Shown one piece after another: positions 6,922 through 14,745 of a DNA stretch of 22,598 nt. The DNA comes from Clostridia bacterium. Its GTDB lineage: Bacteria; Bacillota_A; Clostridia; Oscillospirales; QAKW01. Position 1 is the stretch's first letter. Each line of letters opens with the position of its first letter. The stretch is taken from the NCBI GenBank assembly GCA_017396865.1, contig JAFQKO010000195.1, forward strand, positions 1 through 22,598. The letters run 5' to 3'. The notes below the pieces were generated by a model. It did no database searches. It was not told where the DNA came from and worked only from the letters and a program-made list of their open reading frames with translations. The position numbers and the translations under genes were made by a program.

Positions 6922-6953
6922 AAAACCGCAATGCGATTTCGCATTGCGGTTTT
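6922..6953. terminator. Duplicated terminator hairpin (copy 2)
   Basis: Identical over 31 bp (6922-6952) to 6612-6642. It can act as terminator for the kinase side and, on the minus strand, for the mannosidase gene. Between it and the mannosidase stop (6989) only an unremarkable 35 bp remain. Confidence 0.8.
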
Positions 6954-6988
6954 GTTGTATAATAGTGGCGGGCGGTTCATGAAAGAGA

Positions 6989-9784
6989 TTAAAATTCAAG
7001 GAGAACCGTCTCAACGCTGAAGGGGGCAAGCATCGCAGAAAGCCGCTCGCCCGAAGCGGGGATGGGGGCGGTTTTTTGTTCGTTGAGGTCGGTAAAATAA
7101 GCCGCCTTGATGGGTCGATGCAGCGTCAGCGCAAAGGGCTTGGCGGTTGCGTAAGGGTTCGCGATCCGCAGGATCAGTCCGTCGGTATCCTCGGCGGTCT
7201 TGACCGCATGGAGCACCGTATCGCCCTCCAATTTCAGCAGGCGTCCTTGCAGCGGCAGCGTACCCTCGGAGGGGCGGGCCGAGCAGAAGGCGATGGGGTG
7301 GTTGAAGCGGGTCTCTGCCTTGCGGAGCGCCGCGGGATCGGTGGCGGTCAGCCCGAGGCCCAGCCGAATGGTGTGCTTGCCGAATTCGGGGTAGGGATCG
7401 GGGTGATCGGATGCGCGGATCAGCGCCAGCGAAAGGGCGTTATCGGCGCCGCGGAAGCCGTACTTACTGTCGGCAATCAGCATCAGGGCGGGGTGCTTTT
7501 CTTTGGGTATTGCCACGCCGTAGGAGCCGGCGGGAACGTCGTGCTTGATGGCGGGTCGGTCGAGTAACCCAAAGGGCACGTTGTAGCGGTAGCTTTCCAC
7601 CGCATAGCCGACGGGCACGGTGAAATTCAACTGCGGAATATGATCCTTCTCCGCCAACTCATGGAAATTGACGGTGGCGGCAAACTCCAGCAGCTCGCTG
7701 CCCTCGGTCAGCTTCACCTCCACCTCCAGCCGCGAGCGGTTGCCGAATTCCAGCCAATAGCGAACGCTTTGGCATAAGGGGGAATCGGTTTTGATCGCAT
7801 CGACGGTCACCCGCTCGGTCTCGTTGAGATTGCGTACCGTCATGTAGTCGCCTATCCGCCAGGAGGACATGCCGTGGACGGTGTTTTCCGCGATCAGGCG
7901 GAAGGTGGCGGCAGGGCCTTGGAGCAGCGCTCGATCGGTCGCCTTATCGACCAGCGAGATGAGCTGCATGGTGCGGTGGTCGAAAACCGCCCGCAGCTTG
8001 CTGTTTTCTAAGGTGATGTTGTCGTCGGTGTAGTTGTCGGTGTGGATGTTGAAGCGCCAGCCCACGGGGGCAACGTAGTCGCTCTCCTCCTTGCAGTCCA
8101 AAAGATAGGTGGCATAGCCGAAGGCAGGCACCTTGGCTTGAAGGGCAAAAACCTGATACCGATGCCCCCAATAGCCCTCCTTTTGGGAAAGGCAAAGGGC
8201 GGGCGCAGCGTTGCCGCTTGCGTCGGTGAAAACAGCATTTTTAGAGGGGTAGTTCCAATCCCAGAGGGTTACCTCGGTCACGCCGTCAAAGTCGTATTGG
8301 GTGGTGTTGAAGAGGTGCAGAATGCGCTTTTTGCCAAGCCCCCGCTCGGCGATGGGCATCCGATAGCCGCGCGCCTGATCGGTCAGAAACCCGCCGCCCG
8401 CACCCTCGGCGGTGGATTCACCGTCGGGTTCCCATTCGATGGCAGAGGTATCGATGGCGGCGGCTAAGGCACGCATCGAAAGGTTGGCGTTGGTCTGGAT
8501 GGCGGCCATCGACCGCTGGAACATCCCCAGCGCATATTCACGGGTGTCGATCACGCCCGAGCCGGGCAGAATGTCGTGGAAATGGTTAAAGAGGATGTTT
8601 TCCCAGGCCTTGGCAAAGCTTTCCTTCCGATCGGGCGCGCCCGCCAAAAGGTTGGCTTCGGCGGCCAGCAGCTCCGATTCATAGATGCGATCCTCGGCAA
8701 TGCGGTTGGCCAGCTTGATGCGGCTTTGGGAGGTATAGCAGCCGGTGAAAACGTAATTGAGCTCGCCCTCGCGGATGGGCAGCCGCTCGCGGTAGGCCTC
8801 CAGCTCCTTGAAGAAGGCACCGTAGGTGCTAAATAAAACGGTGGGCATGATAGGCCAAGCGGCCATCTCTAAGATCCGCTCCACGTCGCGGCGGGTAGGG
8901 CCGCCGCCGTGGTCGCCCACGCCGTAGACCGCAAGGAAGGTATCAAGCCCGTAGCGCTCGCATAATTGGGGCACGTTGCGGAACATCTGGTTGTTAATGG
9001 TAAAGTTGTACCATGCAGGCTCCCGCCAGACCAGCAGCTCAGAACCGGAGGGCGACCGCCAGCGGTAGGCGAAGTCGTCATCGCCGTTGCCGCGGCAATG
9101 GTAGTAGTATTGGATGCCGCCCTTGGCGCAGATCTCGGGCACGTTGAGGTTGTGGCCGAAGGTGTCGGGCTCAAAATCCAGCTTGAGAGAGTCGGCGGGG
9201 ATCGCCAGCAGCTTGGAAAGATACCGCTTGGTGTAAAGAATATGGCGGGCGAGGGATTCGCCGCAGGGCATATTTTTATCGGTCTCCACCCAGGTGGAGG
9301 CGGTCACCTCCCACCGCCCCTCGCGGATCCGTTCCTTGATCTCCTCCAGCATTTCGGGGGCGTAGTCCTCGATGATCCGATAGGCGGAGGCCTGCGATTG
9401 ACCAAAGGTGAGAGCGGGGTATTCCTTCATCAGGTCTAAAACGGTGCGGAAGGTGTCCACCGTGATGGAGGCGGTCTCCTGATAGCCCCACATCCAGTTC
9501 ATATCGATGTGGGCATGGGAAACGCAGTGGACGCGATAGCTTTTGGCCACGCTCTTCAGGGGCAAAAGCTGCTCCTCGGCGGCCAGCGCCGCTGCCTTGG
9601 TGATCACCCCGCCGTCGCGCTCCATGGCCGCCAAAAGGGTATCGGCCGCCTGCTCAACGGTGGCGTCGTAGCAATGATTTTTGGCGATCGAAAGGCTTGC
9701 GGCAAAGGCAAGCTCGCCTGCGATCCGCTTTGCCCAATCGCCCTCTTTGGCAATGAACAATTCGATTTTATCGTTTAAATTCAT
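6989..9784 (-). CDS. GH38 alpha-mannosidase
   Basis: This 931-residue protein hydrolyses alpha-mannosides (or mannosylglycerate-type substrates; the exact substrate cannot be read from sequence). The GH38 catalytic domain is clear. HAHIDMNWMW (about residues 90-99) supplies zinc-binding His and Asp, and KLDFEPDTFGHN (about 201-212) contains the nucleophile Asp207. The C-terminal half carries the usual beta-sandwich domains. Length fits the family. There is no signal peptide, so it acts in the cytoplasm on imported oligosaccharides, plausibly from N-glycans or mannan. ATG 9784 is chosen because AAAGGAG lies at good spacing just upstream; the longer frame to 9844 would run through the promoter. 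It is transcribed alone, divergently from the 9982 gene. Confidence 0.93.
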   Translation of the reverse strand: MNLNDKIELFIAKEGDWAKRIAGELAFAASLSIAKNHCYDATVEQAADTLLAAMERDGGVITKAAALAAEEQLLPLKSVAKSYRVHCVSHAHIDMNWMWGYQETASITVDTFRTVLDLMKEYPALTFGQSQASAYRIIEDYAPEMLEEIKERIREGRWEVTASTWVETDKNMPCGESLARHILYTKRYLSKLLAIPADSLKLDFEPDTFGHNLNVPEICAKGGIQYYYHCRGNGDDDFAYRWRSPSGSELLVWREPAWYNFTINNQMFRNVPQLCERYGLDTFLAVYGVGDHGGGPTRRDVERILEMAAWPIMPTVLFSTYGAFFKELEAYRERLPIREGELNYVFTGCYTSQSRIKLANRIAEDRIYESELLAAEANLLAGAPDRKESFAKAWENILFNHFHDILPGSGVIDTREYALGMFQRSMAAIQTNANLSMRALAAAIDTSAIEWEPDGESTAEGAGGGFLTDQARGYRMPIAERGLGKKRILHLFNTTQYDFDGVTEVTLWDWNYPSKNAVFTDASGNAAPALCLSQKEGYWGHRYQVFALQAKVPAFGYATYLLDCKEESDYVAPVGWRFNIHTDNYTDDNITLENSKLRAVFDHRTMQLISLVDKATDRALLQGPAATFRLIAENTVHGMSSWRIGDYMTVRNLNETERVTVDAIKTDSPLCQSVRYWLEFGNRSRLEVEVKLTEGSELLEFAATVNFHELAEKDHIPQLNFTVPVGYAVESYRYNVPFGLLDRPAIKHDVPAGSYGVAIPKEKHPALMLIADSKYGFRGADNALSLALIRASDHPDPYPEFGKHTIRLGLGLTATDPAALRKAETRFNHPIAFCSARPSEGTLPLQGRLLKLEGDTVLHAVKTAEDTDGLILRIANPYATAKPFALTLHRPIKAAYFTDLNEQKTAPIPASGERLSAMLAPFSVETVLLEF

Positions 9785-9815
9785 AAGAAAACGCTCCTTT
9801 GAGTCCGTTTTCTTT

Positions 9816-9844
9816 ATCATATCACGGCAGGATTTGAAAAGCAA
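9816..9844 (-). promoter_or_regulatory. Promoter of the mannosidase gene
   Basis: On the minus strand TTGCTT (9839-9844) and TATGAT (9816-9821) are separated by 17 bp. The GH20 gene has the same -35 sequence and spacing (20366-20394). Confidence 0.65.
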
Positions 9845-9927
9845 TAGATTGAATTTACATCTGCGAAAAGTATAGTTGCGCTATTTTTGATTTTGATTAA
9901 GGTTTCCTTAAAGGTACGGCCGCGGCG

Positions 9928-9957
9928 TTGACAAGGCGGCGGAGGGTAGGCTATAAT
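9928..9957 (+). promoter_or_regulatory. Sigma-A promoter of the hydrolase-acyltransferase gene
   Basis: Consensus TTGACA (9928-9933) and TATAAT (9952-9957) with an 18-bp spacer. The leader before the ATG is short. Confidence 0.85.
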
Positions 9958-9981
9958 AGACGCAGCGGAAGGAGTAGATTT

Positions 9982-12159
9982 ATGCCACTGTCTGCAAAAA
10001 GTGTTCGTAAACAATTAATGATACTGAAGCCGCTGCTGAGCGGGCTTTCCCTGAAAACCTATCGGAAGGGGCAGGATAAGCTGGGCGAGCTGATGGAGTC
10101 GCGGTATCGGTCGCAGGTGCTGCGCAAGGAGCATGCCTTCGAGCAGTTCGAGGGCGCATGGTTTCTGCCCAAGGATCAGCGGCGGGAGGGAGTGATCCTT
10201 TACCTCCACGGCGGCGGGTATACCTTCGGCGGCCTGCATTATGCGGCGGGCTTTGGCTCCACCCTGGCGGTGCAGGCGGGCGCAAAGGTCTTTGCGCCCG
10301 CCTATCGGCTGGCGCCGGAGCATCCCTTTCCCGCGGCGGTGGAGGATGCGCTCTGCGCCTATCGGTATCTTTTGGAAAAGGGCTACGCCCCTGCGCATAT
10401 CACCCTCTGCGGAGAGAGCGCGGGCGGCGGGCTTTGCTATGCCCTCTGCCTGAAATTAAAGGAGCTGGCGCTGCCGCAGCCCTGCGGCATTCTGGCGCTC
10501 TCGCCCTGGAGCGATCTCACCGCCTCCGGCCCCTCCTATGAGGAGAACCGCGCGGCCGATCCCACCATGACCGCCGCGCTGCTGGATTTTTGCGCCGCGC
10601 AATATACCGCCGACCGCAAGGATCCTTTGGTCTCGCCGATTTTCGGGGATCTTTCGGCACTGCCGCCTTCACTGATCCTTGTGGGCGGTGATGAGATCAT
10701 GCGGAGCGATTCGGAGCTGCTGCATGAGCGGCTGCTGGAATGCGGCAGTAAGAGCCGTCTGGTGGTCACCCCCGAGCGGTGGCACGCCTATTTATTGTAC
10801 GGTCTGGCGGAGGATCGCAAGGATTTTTCGATGATCAACCGCTTTTTAAACCACGTGATGGTGCGGGAGAATAAGCTGCGCTGGATGCGGCTGGATAACG
10901 CCGCCAAGATCTATCCTGCCGCGCGGCGGCAGAATTGGAGCAACGTGTTTCGTCTTTCTGCCACCCTGAAGGAGGAGGTTGATCCCGCGGTGCTGCAATC
11001 GGCGCTGGATTGTACCGCGCGGCGGTTCCCCTCCATTGCGGTGCGGCTGCGGCGGGGCTTCTTTTGGTATTATCTGCAGCAGCTGGCCGAGGTGCCGCCC
11101 GTGCGGGAGGAGAGCAGCTATCCTCTCACCCGCATGAGCAAGGAGGAAACCCGTAAATGCGCCTTTCGGGTGCTTTATTATAAGCGGCGGATCGCCGTTG
11201 AGATCTTCCATTCCCTCACCGACGGCACCGGTGCGCTGATCTTTTTGAAGAGCCTGGTTGCGGAATATCTGCAGCAGAAGCATGGGGTTCATATCCCCGC
11301 TGAAAACGGCGTGCTGGGCAGGCTGGAGGAGCCCTCGGAAGCGGAGCTGGAGGATAGCTTCCAGAAATATTCGGGGCCGATGGCCGCCTCCCGCCGTGAA
11401 AATAACGCTTGGCGGGTGCTGGGCACCCCCGAAGCCGATGGGTTTTTGCACCTCACCTGCTTCGAGCTTTCGGTGCGGGAGCTGCTGGATCAGGCCCATG
11501 CCCACGGTGTCAGCCTGACCGTCTTTCTCTGCGCGGTGATGATGCAGGCGCTGCAGACAATGCAGCGGGAGAAGGTGCCCAATCGGCGCAGAAGAAAGGC
11601 GATCAAGGTGCTGCTGCCCGTCAACCTGCGCAACCTTTATGAGAGCCGCTCCATGCGGAATTTTGCGCTGTATACCACCCCCGAGATCCTGCCGCGGCTG
11701 GGCGAATATTCCTTCGAGGAGATCTGTAAGGTCATCCGCTGCTGTATGGAAACGGAGATCACCCCCAAGCAGATGAGCATGAAGATCGCCGCCAACGTCA
11801 ATAGCGAGCGGCTGATGGCGGTGCGGGTGATGCCGCTGTTTGTTAAGAATATTGTGATGAAGGCGGTGTTCGATACGGTGGGCGAGCGCAAATCCTGCCT
11901 CACCCTCTCCAATTTGGGCGTTGCCCGCCTGCCGAAGGAGATGGAGCCCTTCGTGGAGCGGATGGATTTCATCCTCGGCGTGCAGGCCACCGCACCCTAT
12001 AACTGCGGGGTCATCTCCTGCGGTGATACGGTGTATATCAATTTTATTCGTAATATCCGTGAATCGGAGCTGGAATATCATTTCTTCCGCGCCCTGCAGG
12101 CCTTCGGCCTCTCGGTGCGGGTGCAGAGTAATGAAGGAGGTCGCTCATGTACTGTGTAA
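9982..12159 (+). CDS. Alpha/beta-hydrolase fused to alcohol-acetyltransferase/condensation-like domain
   Basis: A 725-residue two-domain protein starting at ATG 9982 behind AAGGAG (9969-9974). Residues about 60-295 are an HSL-type alpha/beta-hydrolase: oxyanion motif HGGG (76-79), nucleophile elbow GESAG with Ser146, Asp237 in GGDE and His268. Residues about 300-725 resemble the alcohol acetyltransferase/condensation superfamily, with the HxxxDG motif HSLTDG (410-415) and later LPVNLRNLYESRSMRNF. In many Clostridia these activities seem to be encoded by separate neighbouring genes together with a DUF6320-like protein; here two are fused and the third follows directly. The protein may move acyl groups between an ester and an alcohol or lipid. 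The substrate is unknown. There are no membrane helices or signal peptide. Confidence 0.85.
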   Translation: MPLSAKSVRKQLMILKPLLSGLSLKTYRKGQDKLGELMESRYRSQVLRKEHAFEQFEGAWFLPKDQRREGVILYLHGGGYTFGGLHYAAGFGSTLAVQAGAKVFAPAYRLAPEHPFPAAVEDALCAYRYLLEKGYAPAHITLCGESAGGGLCYALCLKLKELALPQPCGILALSPWSDLTASGPSYEENRAADPTMTAALLDFCAAQYTADRKDPLVSPIFGDLSALPPSLILVGGDEIMRSDSELLHERLLECGSKSRLVVTPERWHAYLLYGLAEDRKDFSMINRFLNHVMVRENKLRWMRLDNAAKIYPAARRQNWSNVFRLSATLKEEVDPAVLQSALDCTARRFPSIAVRLRRGFFWYYLQQLAEVPPVREESSYPLTRMSKEETRKCAFRVLYYKRRIAVEIFHSLTDGTGALIFLKSLVAEYLQQKHGVHIPAENGVLGRLEEPSEAELEDSFQKYSGPMAASRRENNAWRVLGTPEADGFLHLTCFELSVRELLDQAHAHGVSLTVFLCAVMMQALQTMQREKVPNRRRRKAIKVLLPVNLRNLYESRSMRNFALYTTPEILPRLGEYSFEEICKVIRCCMETEITPKQMSMKIAANVNSERLMAVRVMPLFVKNIVMKAVFDTVGERKSCLTLSNLGVARLPKEMEPFVERMDFILGVQATAPYNCGVISCGDTVYINFIRNIRESELEYHFFRALQAFGLSVRVQSNEGGRSCTV

Positions 12160-12842
12160 AATGCGGGGTCAAGCTGGCCGATACCGAAAAGCAATGCCCC
12201 CTTTGCAAAACGCGGGTCTACCACCCCGACCTGCAGCAGGGGGAGGGCGAGCCCCTCTACCCGAAGGAAAAATTTCCCGCCAAGGAGCGTCGCTCCAAGC
12301 TGCCGCAGGCGCTGGCCACCGCCGCCTTCCTGCTGCCGCTGGCCATCGCGCTGATCTGGGATAAGCAGATCAACGGCGTCTTCGGCTGGTCGGGCTACGT
12401 GATCGGCGCACTGCTGACCCTCTACGTGGGGCTGGTGCTGCCCTCCTGGTTCCGTAAGCCCAATCCTGTGATCTTTTTCCCCTGCTTTGTGGCGGCGGTG
12501 GGGCTGTATCTGCTGTATATCGACCTCGCTACGGGCGGCGGCTGGTTCTTGAGCTTTGCCTTCCCCGTGCTGGGCGGAGTGGGGGCGATCACCACCGCCG
12601 TGGTCACGCTGGTGCATTACCTGCGCCACGGTAAGCTGTATATCTTCGGCGGAATGTTCGTTGCCCTCGGCGCATTTATGCTGCTGGTGGAGTTTTTGAT
12701 GGATATCACCTTTCCCTTCTTCTCCTTTATGGGCTGGTCGCTGTACCCGCTGGCGGGCTTGGTGATCATCGGCGGCTTTCTGATCTTTCTGGCGATCTGT
12801 CGCCCCGCCCGTGAAACGGTGGAACGAAAAGTATTCATATAA
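12147..12842 (+). CDS. Zinc-ribbon polytopic membrane protein (DUF6320-like)
   Basis: This 231-residue protein has an N-terminal zinc ribbon (MYCVKCGVKLADTEKQCPLC) and then about six hydrophobic helices from residue 50 onwards. GGAGG precedes ATG 12147. The start lies 13 bp inside the upstream hydrolase-acyltransferase frame, so the two are co-translated. The combination with an acyltransferase is typical of the DUF6320 group as I recall it. The function is unknown; it could anchor the acyltransferase at the membrane or export its product. A hairpin terminator follows 6 bp after the stop. Confidence 0.8.
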   Translation: MYCVKCGVKLADTEKQCPLCKTRVYHPDLQQGEGEPLYPKEKFPAKERRSKLPQALATAAFLLPLAIALIWDKQINGVFGWSGYVIGALLTLYVGLVLPSWFRKPNPVIFFPCFVAAVGLYLLYIDLATGGGWFLSFAFPVLGGVGAITTAVVTLVHYLRHGKLYIFGGMFVALGAFMLLVEFLMDITFPFFSFMGWSLYPLAGLVIIGGFLIFLAICRPARETVERKVFI

Positions 12843-12845
12843 AAA

Positions 12846-12945
12846 ATGCAAGGAGAAAGAAGTTTTCTTTCTCCTTGCGGTTTTTAATATTGGTATAAAA
12901 TTTAATTGTTTTTTGTTTTTTCTGCGTTCGGCTCTCTTTTTTTAG
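12846..12945 (-). repeat. Partial copy of the dispersed element (copy C)
   Basis: Read on the minus strand from the stop of the 12942 gene, this stretch shows GTCTAAAAAA, then CCGAACGCAGAAAA, a spacer, ACCAATATTA and a hairpin of CAAGGAGAAAG type. That is the first third of copies A and B in the same order and roughly the same spacing. The rest of the element is missing. As with A and B, it lies 3' of a gene in the same relative orientation. Confidence 0.6.
12848..12885. terminator. Terminator between convergent genes
   Basis: GCAAGGAGAAAG (12848-12859) pairs with CTTTCTCCTTGC (12867-12878) and is followed by GG and five T. A-rich sequence on the other side lets it work for the minus-strand gene too. 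The same hairpin sequence belongs to the dispersed element. Confidence 0.85.
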
Positions 12946-13928
12946 ACTTTATATAGGTATTTGACGCCGTTGGTGTCGAGTGTCCCTCGGTTGGAGTCGG
13001 CGCTTTGGGTCACCGTCATGGTCAGCATAACGTAGGGGGTGGTATCGTCCACCAGGATCATGTTGCCAACGCCGGAGTTGCCCCAGCTGTCGGTCCAATT
13101 AAAGGAGCCTGCGCCCGAAGCGTCCAGCGTCACGTCGATCGGCTCGGTGGCGTAGTAGGGGGAGAGGTTGTAGCCCAAGAAGTTCACGAAGACGGTGGCT
13201 ACCGATTCGTTGATGCTATGCACGGTGAAGCAGTAGTAGGGGCCGTTCTCGTCGTCGCCCTCGGCATAGTCGCCGATGAAGCGGCTCATGTCTGCGGGCT
13301 GTTGCGTAAATTCGGAGGCCTTCATATAGGTGGCGGCGGGAACGTCGCCGTTGGCTTCCCGCAGGAGCTTGCCGTCGGAATAGGTATAGCGCAGAGGGGT
13401 ATCGGGGTAAAGGCCATCAACGGTAAAGGTGTTTTCGGAGGTCACCGTGATGGCGCCCTGCAGGGCGCCCATCCCTTCGATCTCGGAGAGCGTGCCGCTC
13501 TGCTCGATCAGGAGGGTGATGGAGGGCTGATTAACGTCGACCCATTCGTCAAAGAGGGTGGGATTGAGGTCGGAAAGGGGCAGTGCCGCATCGGCAGCTT
13601 CATCCTCTGTTGCTGCTTGGTCGTTTTCGCCGGGGAGGATGCCGATGAGGTCCTCCTCCGATTGAATCATATCCTCGGGCTGATTCAGGATGCTGCCCGC
13701 CGTAACGGAGCCGGGCGCGTCGTTGGTGCTCACAGCCGCTTTGTCGGAGTCTTGCATAAAGAAAAAGATCAAAAATACGGCGATTCCGATCAGCAGCACA
13801 CCGCCGACGATCAGCAGAACGAGCTTCGGGCCGTTGCCGCCTCGTTTTTGTAAGGAAGCAGCATCGCTGCAAAAGGGACAGGTGATGGCGCCCTCGGGCA
13901 GGGTGCAGTTACATTGCGGACAAGTCAT
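12942..13928 (-). CDS. Zinc-ribbon single-pass membrane protein of unknown function
   Basis: I do not recognise a named family for this 328-residue protein. Residues 1-20 form a zinc ribbon (MTCPQCNCTLPEGAITCPFC). Residues about 33-56 are a transmembrane helix (LVLLIVGGVLLIGIAVFLIFF). An acidic, Ser/Asn-rich linker (about 57-120) leads to a beta-rich outer domain of about 200 residues ending ...TNGVKYLYKV. Topology should be ribbon inside, domain outside, like the 4935-5915 protein but without LRRs. AAAGGATG lies ahead of ATG 13928. It has its own consensus promoter, which lies directly next to the palindrome array at 14001-14601. Confidence 0.75.
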   Translation of the reverse strand: MTCPQCNCTLPEGAITCPFCSDAASLQKRGGNGPKLVLLIVGGVLLIGIAVFLIFFFMQDSDKAAVSTNDAPGSVTAGSILNQPEDMIQSEEDLIGILPGENDQAATEDEAADAALPLSDLNPTLFDEWVDVNQPSITLLIEQSGTLSEIEGMGALQGAITVTSENTFTVDGLYPDTPLRYTYSDGKLLREANGDVPAATYMKASEFTQQPADMSRFIGDYAEGDDENGPYYCFTVHSINESVATVFVNFLGYNLSPYYATEPIDVTLDASGAGSFNWTDSWGNSGVGNMILVDDTTPYVMLTMTVTQSADSNRGTLDTNGVKYLYKV

Positions 13929-13960
13929 GGTAGGATCATCCTTTCGTTGTTGATAAAATC

Positions 13961-13989
13961 ATTATAGCAAATCCCGCCGTCGCCGTCAA
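13961..13989 (-). promoter_or_regulatory. Sigma-A promoter of the zinc-ribbon protein gene
   Basis: On the minus strand TTGACG (13984-13989) and TATAAT (13961-13966) are separated by 17 bp. The flanking repeat of the palindrome array starts 12 bp upstream of the -35 box. Confidence 0.82.
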
Positions 13990-14000
13990 TAGGGTGTCTG

Positions 14001-14020
14001 CTCATGCCGCGAAGCGGCAA
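14001..14020. repeat. 20-bp direct repeat flanking the palindrome array (left)
   Basis: Identical to 14582-14601. It contains the hairpin TGCCGC-GAA-GCGGCA (14005-14019). A second small GC-rich hairpin follows before the array begins. Confidence 0.85.
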
Positions 14021-14065
14021 TTTATGCGGGGCTTCAGCCCTGCCAAAATAAATCGGCGCCCCACC

Positions 14066-14552
14066 ACCCAAATGGTTTGGGTGGTACACATCAAACAGAT
14101 TGGCAAGCACCCAAATGGTTTGGGTGGTAGGCACCAAACCGAATGAAAGTACCCAAATGGTTTGGGTGGTACACTCCAAACAGAATGAAAGCACCCAAAT
14201 GATTTGGGTGGTACACATCAAACCGAATGGCAAGCACCCAAATGATTTGGGTGGTATGTACCAAACCAAATGGAAAGTACCCAAATGGTTTGGGTGGCAG
14301 GCACCAAACCGAATGGCAAGTACCCAAATGATTTGGGTGGTACACATCAAACCGAATGGCAAGTACCCAAATGATTTGGGTGGTACACATCAAACCGAAT
14401 GGTAAGTACCCAAATGATTTGGGTGGTAGGCACCAAATCGAATGGAAAGTACCCAAATGATTTGGGTGGCAGGCACCAAACCGAATGAAAGTACCCAAAT
14501 GATCTGGGGGGTAGGCACCAAACCGAATCGCAAGCACCCAAATGGTTTGGGT
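14066..14552. repeat. Tandem array of twelve palindromes with 42-43 bp pitch
   Basis: The 17-nt palindrome ACCCAAATGRTTTGGGT starts at 14066, 14109, 14151, 14193, 14236, 14279, 14322, 14365, 14408, 14451, 14493 and 14536. The spacers of 25-26 bp are variants of one sequence (GGTACACATCAAACCGAATG-like), not unique as in CRISPR. Steps of 42 and 43 bp break any reading frame, so the proline/histidine-rich ORFs across it are not real genes. The pitch is close to four helical turns, so all palindromes lie on about the same face of the DNA. It lies between two divergent genes. Confidence 0.9.
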
Positions 14553-14581
14553 GGTACATGCCAAATAATTTGCTGCCCCGC

Positions 14582-14601
14582 CTCATGCCGCGAAGCGGCA
14601 A
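14582..14601. repeat. 20-bp direct repeat flanking the palindrome array (right)
   Basis: Identical to 14001-14020, including the TGCCGC-GAA-GCGGCA hairpin. From here to 14745 the sequence is very AT-rich with no gene; it probably holds the promoter of the 14746-15797 genes, though no convincing -35/-10 pair stands out. Confidence 0.85.
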
Positions 14602-14745
14602 ATCTTAATGGTTTTTATATATGCAGATTAAACAAAAAAACAAGCAAATATTTGTACATAGTTATAAAAATATATTTATTTAATGATGTATATTGTTTTA
14701 AAACGACCATTATGATACTATGGAAACGGGAAAGGAGATTCTGTT

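Noticed and set aside
6979..7020. Tiny ORF after TATAAT at 6958-6963 (MKEIKIQGEPSQR)
   Set aside because: There is no -35 box at proper spacing and no RBS, and it overlaps the 3' end of the mannosidase gene; probably chance or a remnant.
6835..7020. ORFs inside dispersed elements A and B (MYADEIGLTNS- and MYADENGSTNS-like peptides)
   Set aside because: The shared peptide comes from the conserved structured stem; the surrounding frames are not conserved between copies and no RBS is present.
10846..12081. 411-residue antisense ORF inside the hydrolase-acyltransferase gene
   Set aside because: It is a His/Gln/Gly-rich shadow of a codon-biased gene without any domain.
14066..14552. CRISPR array
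   Set aside because: The repeats are only 17 nt and the spacers are near-identical variants of one sequence; no cas gene is nearby.
13925..14601. Overlapping ORFs of 84-157 residues with HPNHLG or PNDLGG repeats across the array
   Set aside because: The 42-43 bp pitch shifts frame between units, and the ORFs lack RBSs; they are by-products of the tandem repeat.
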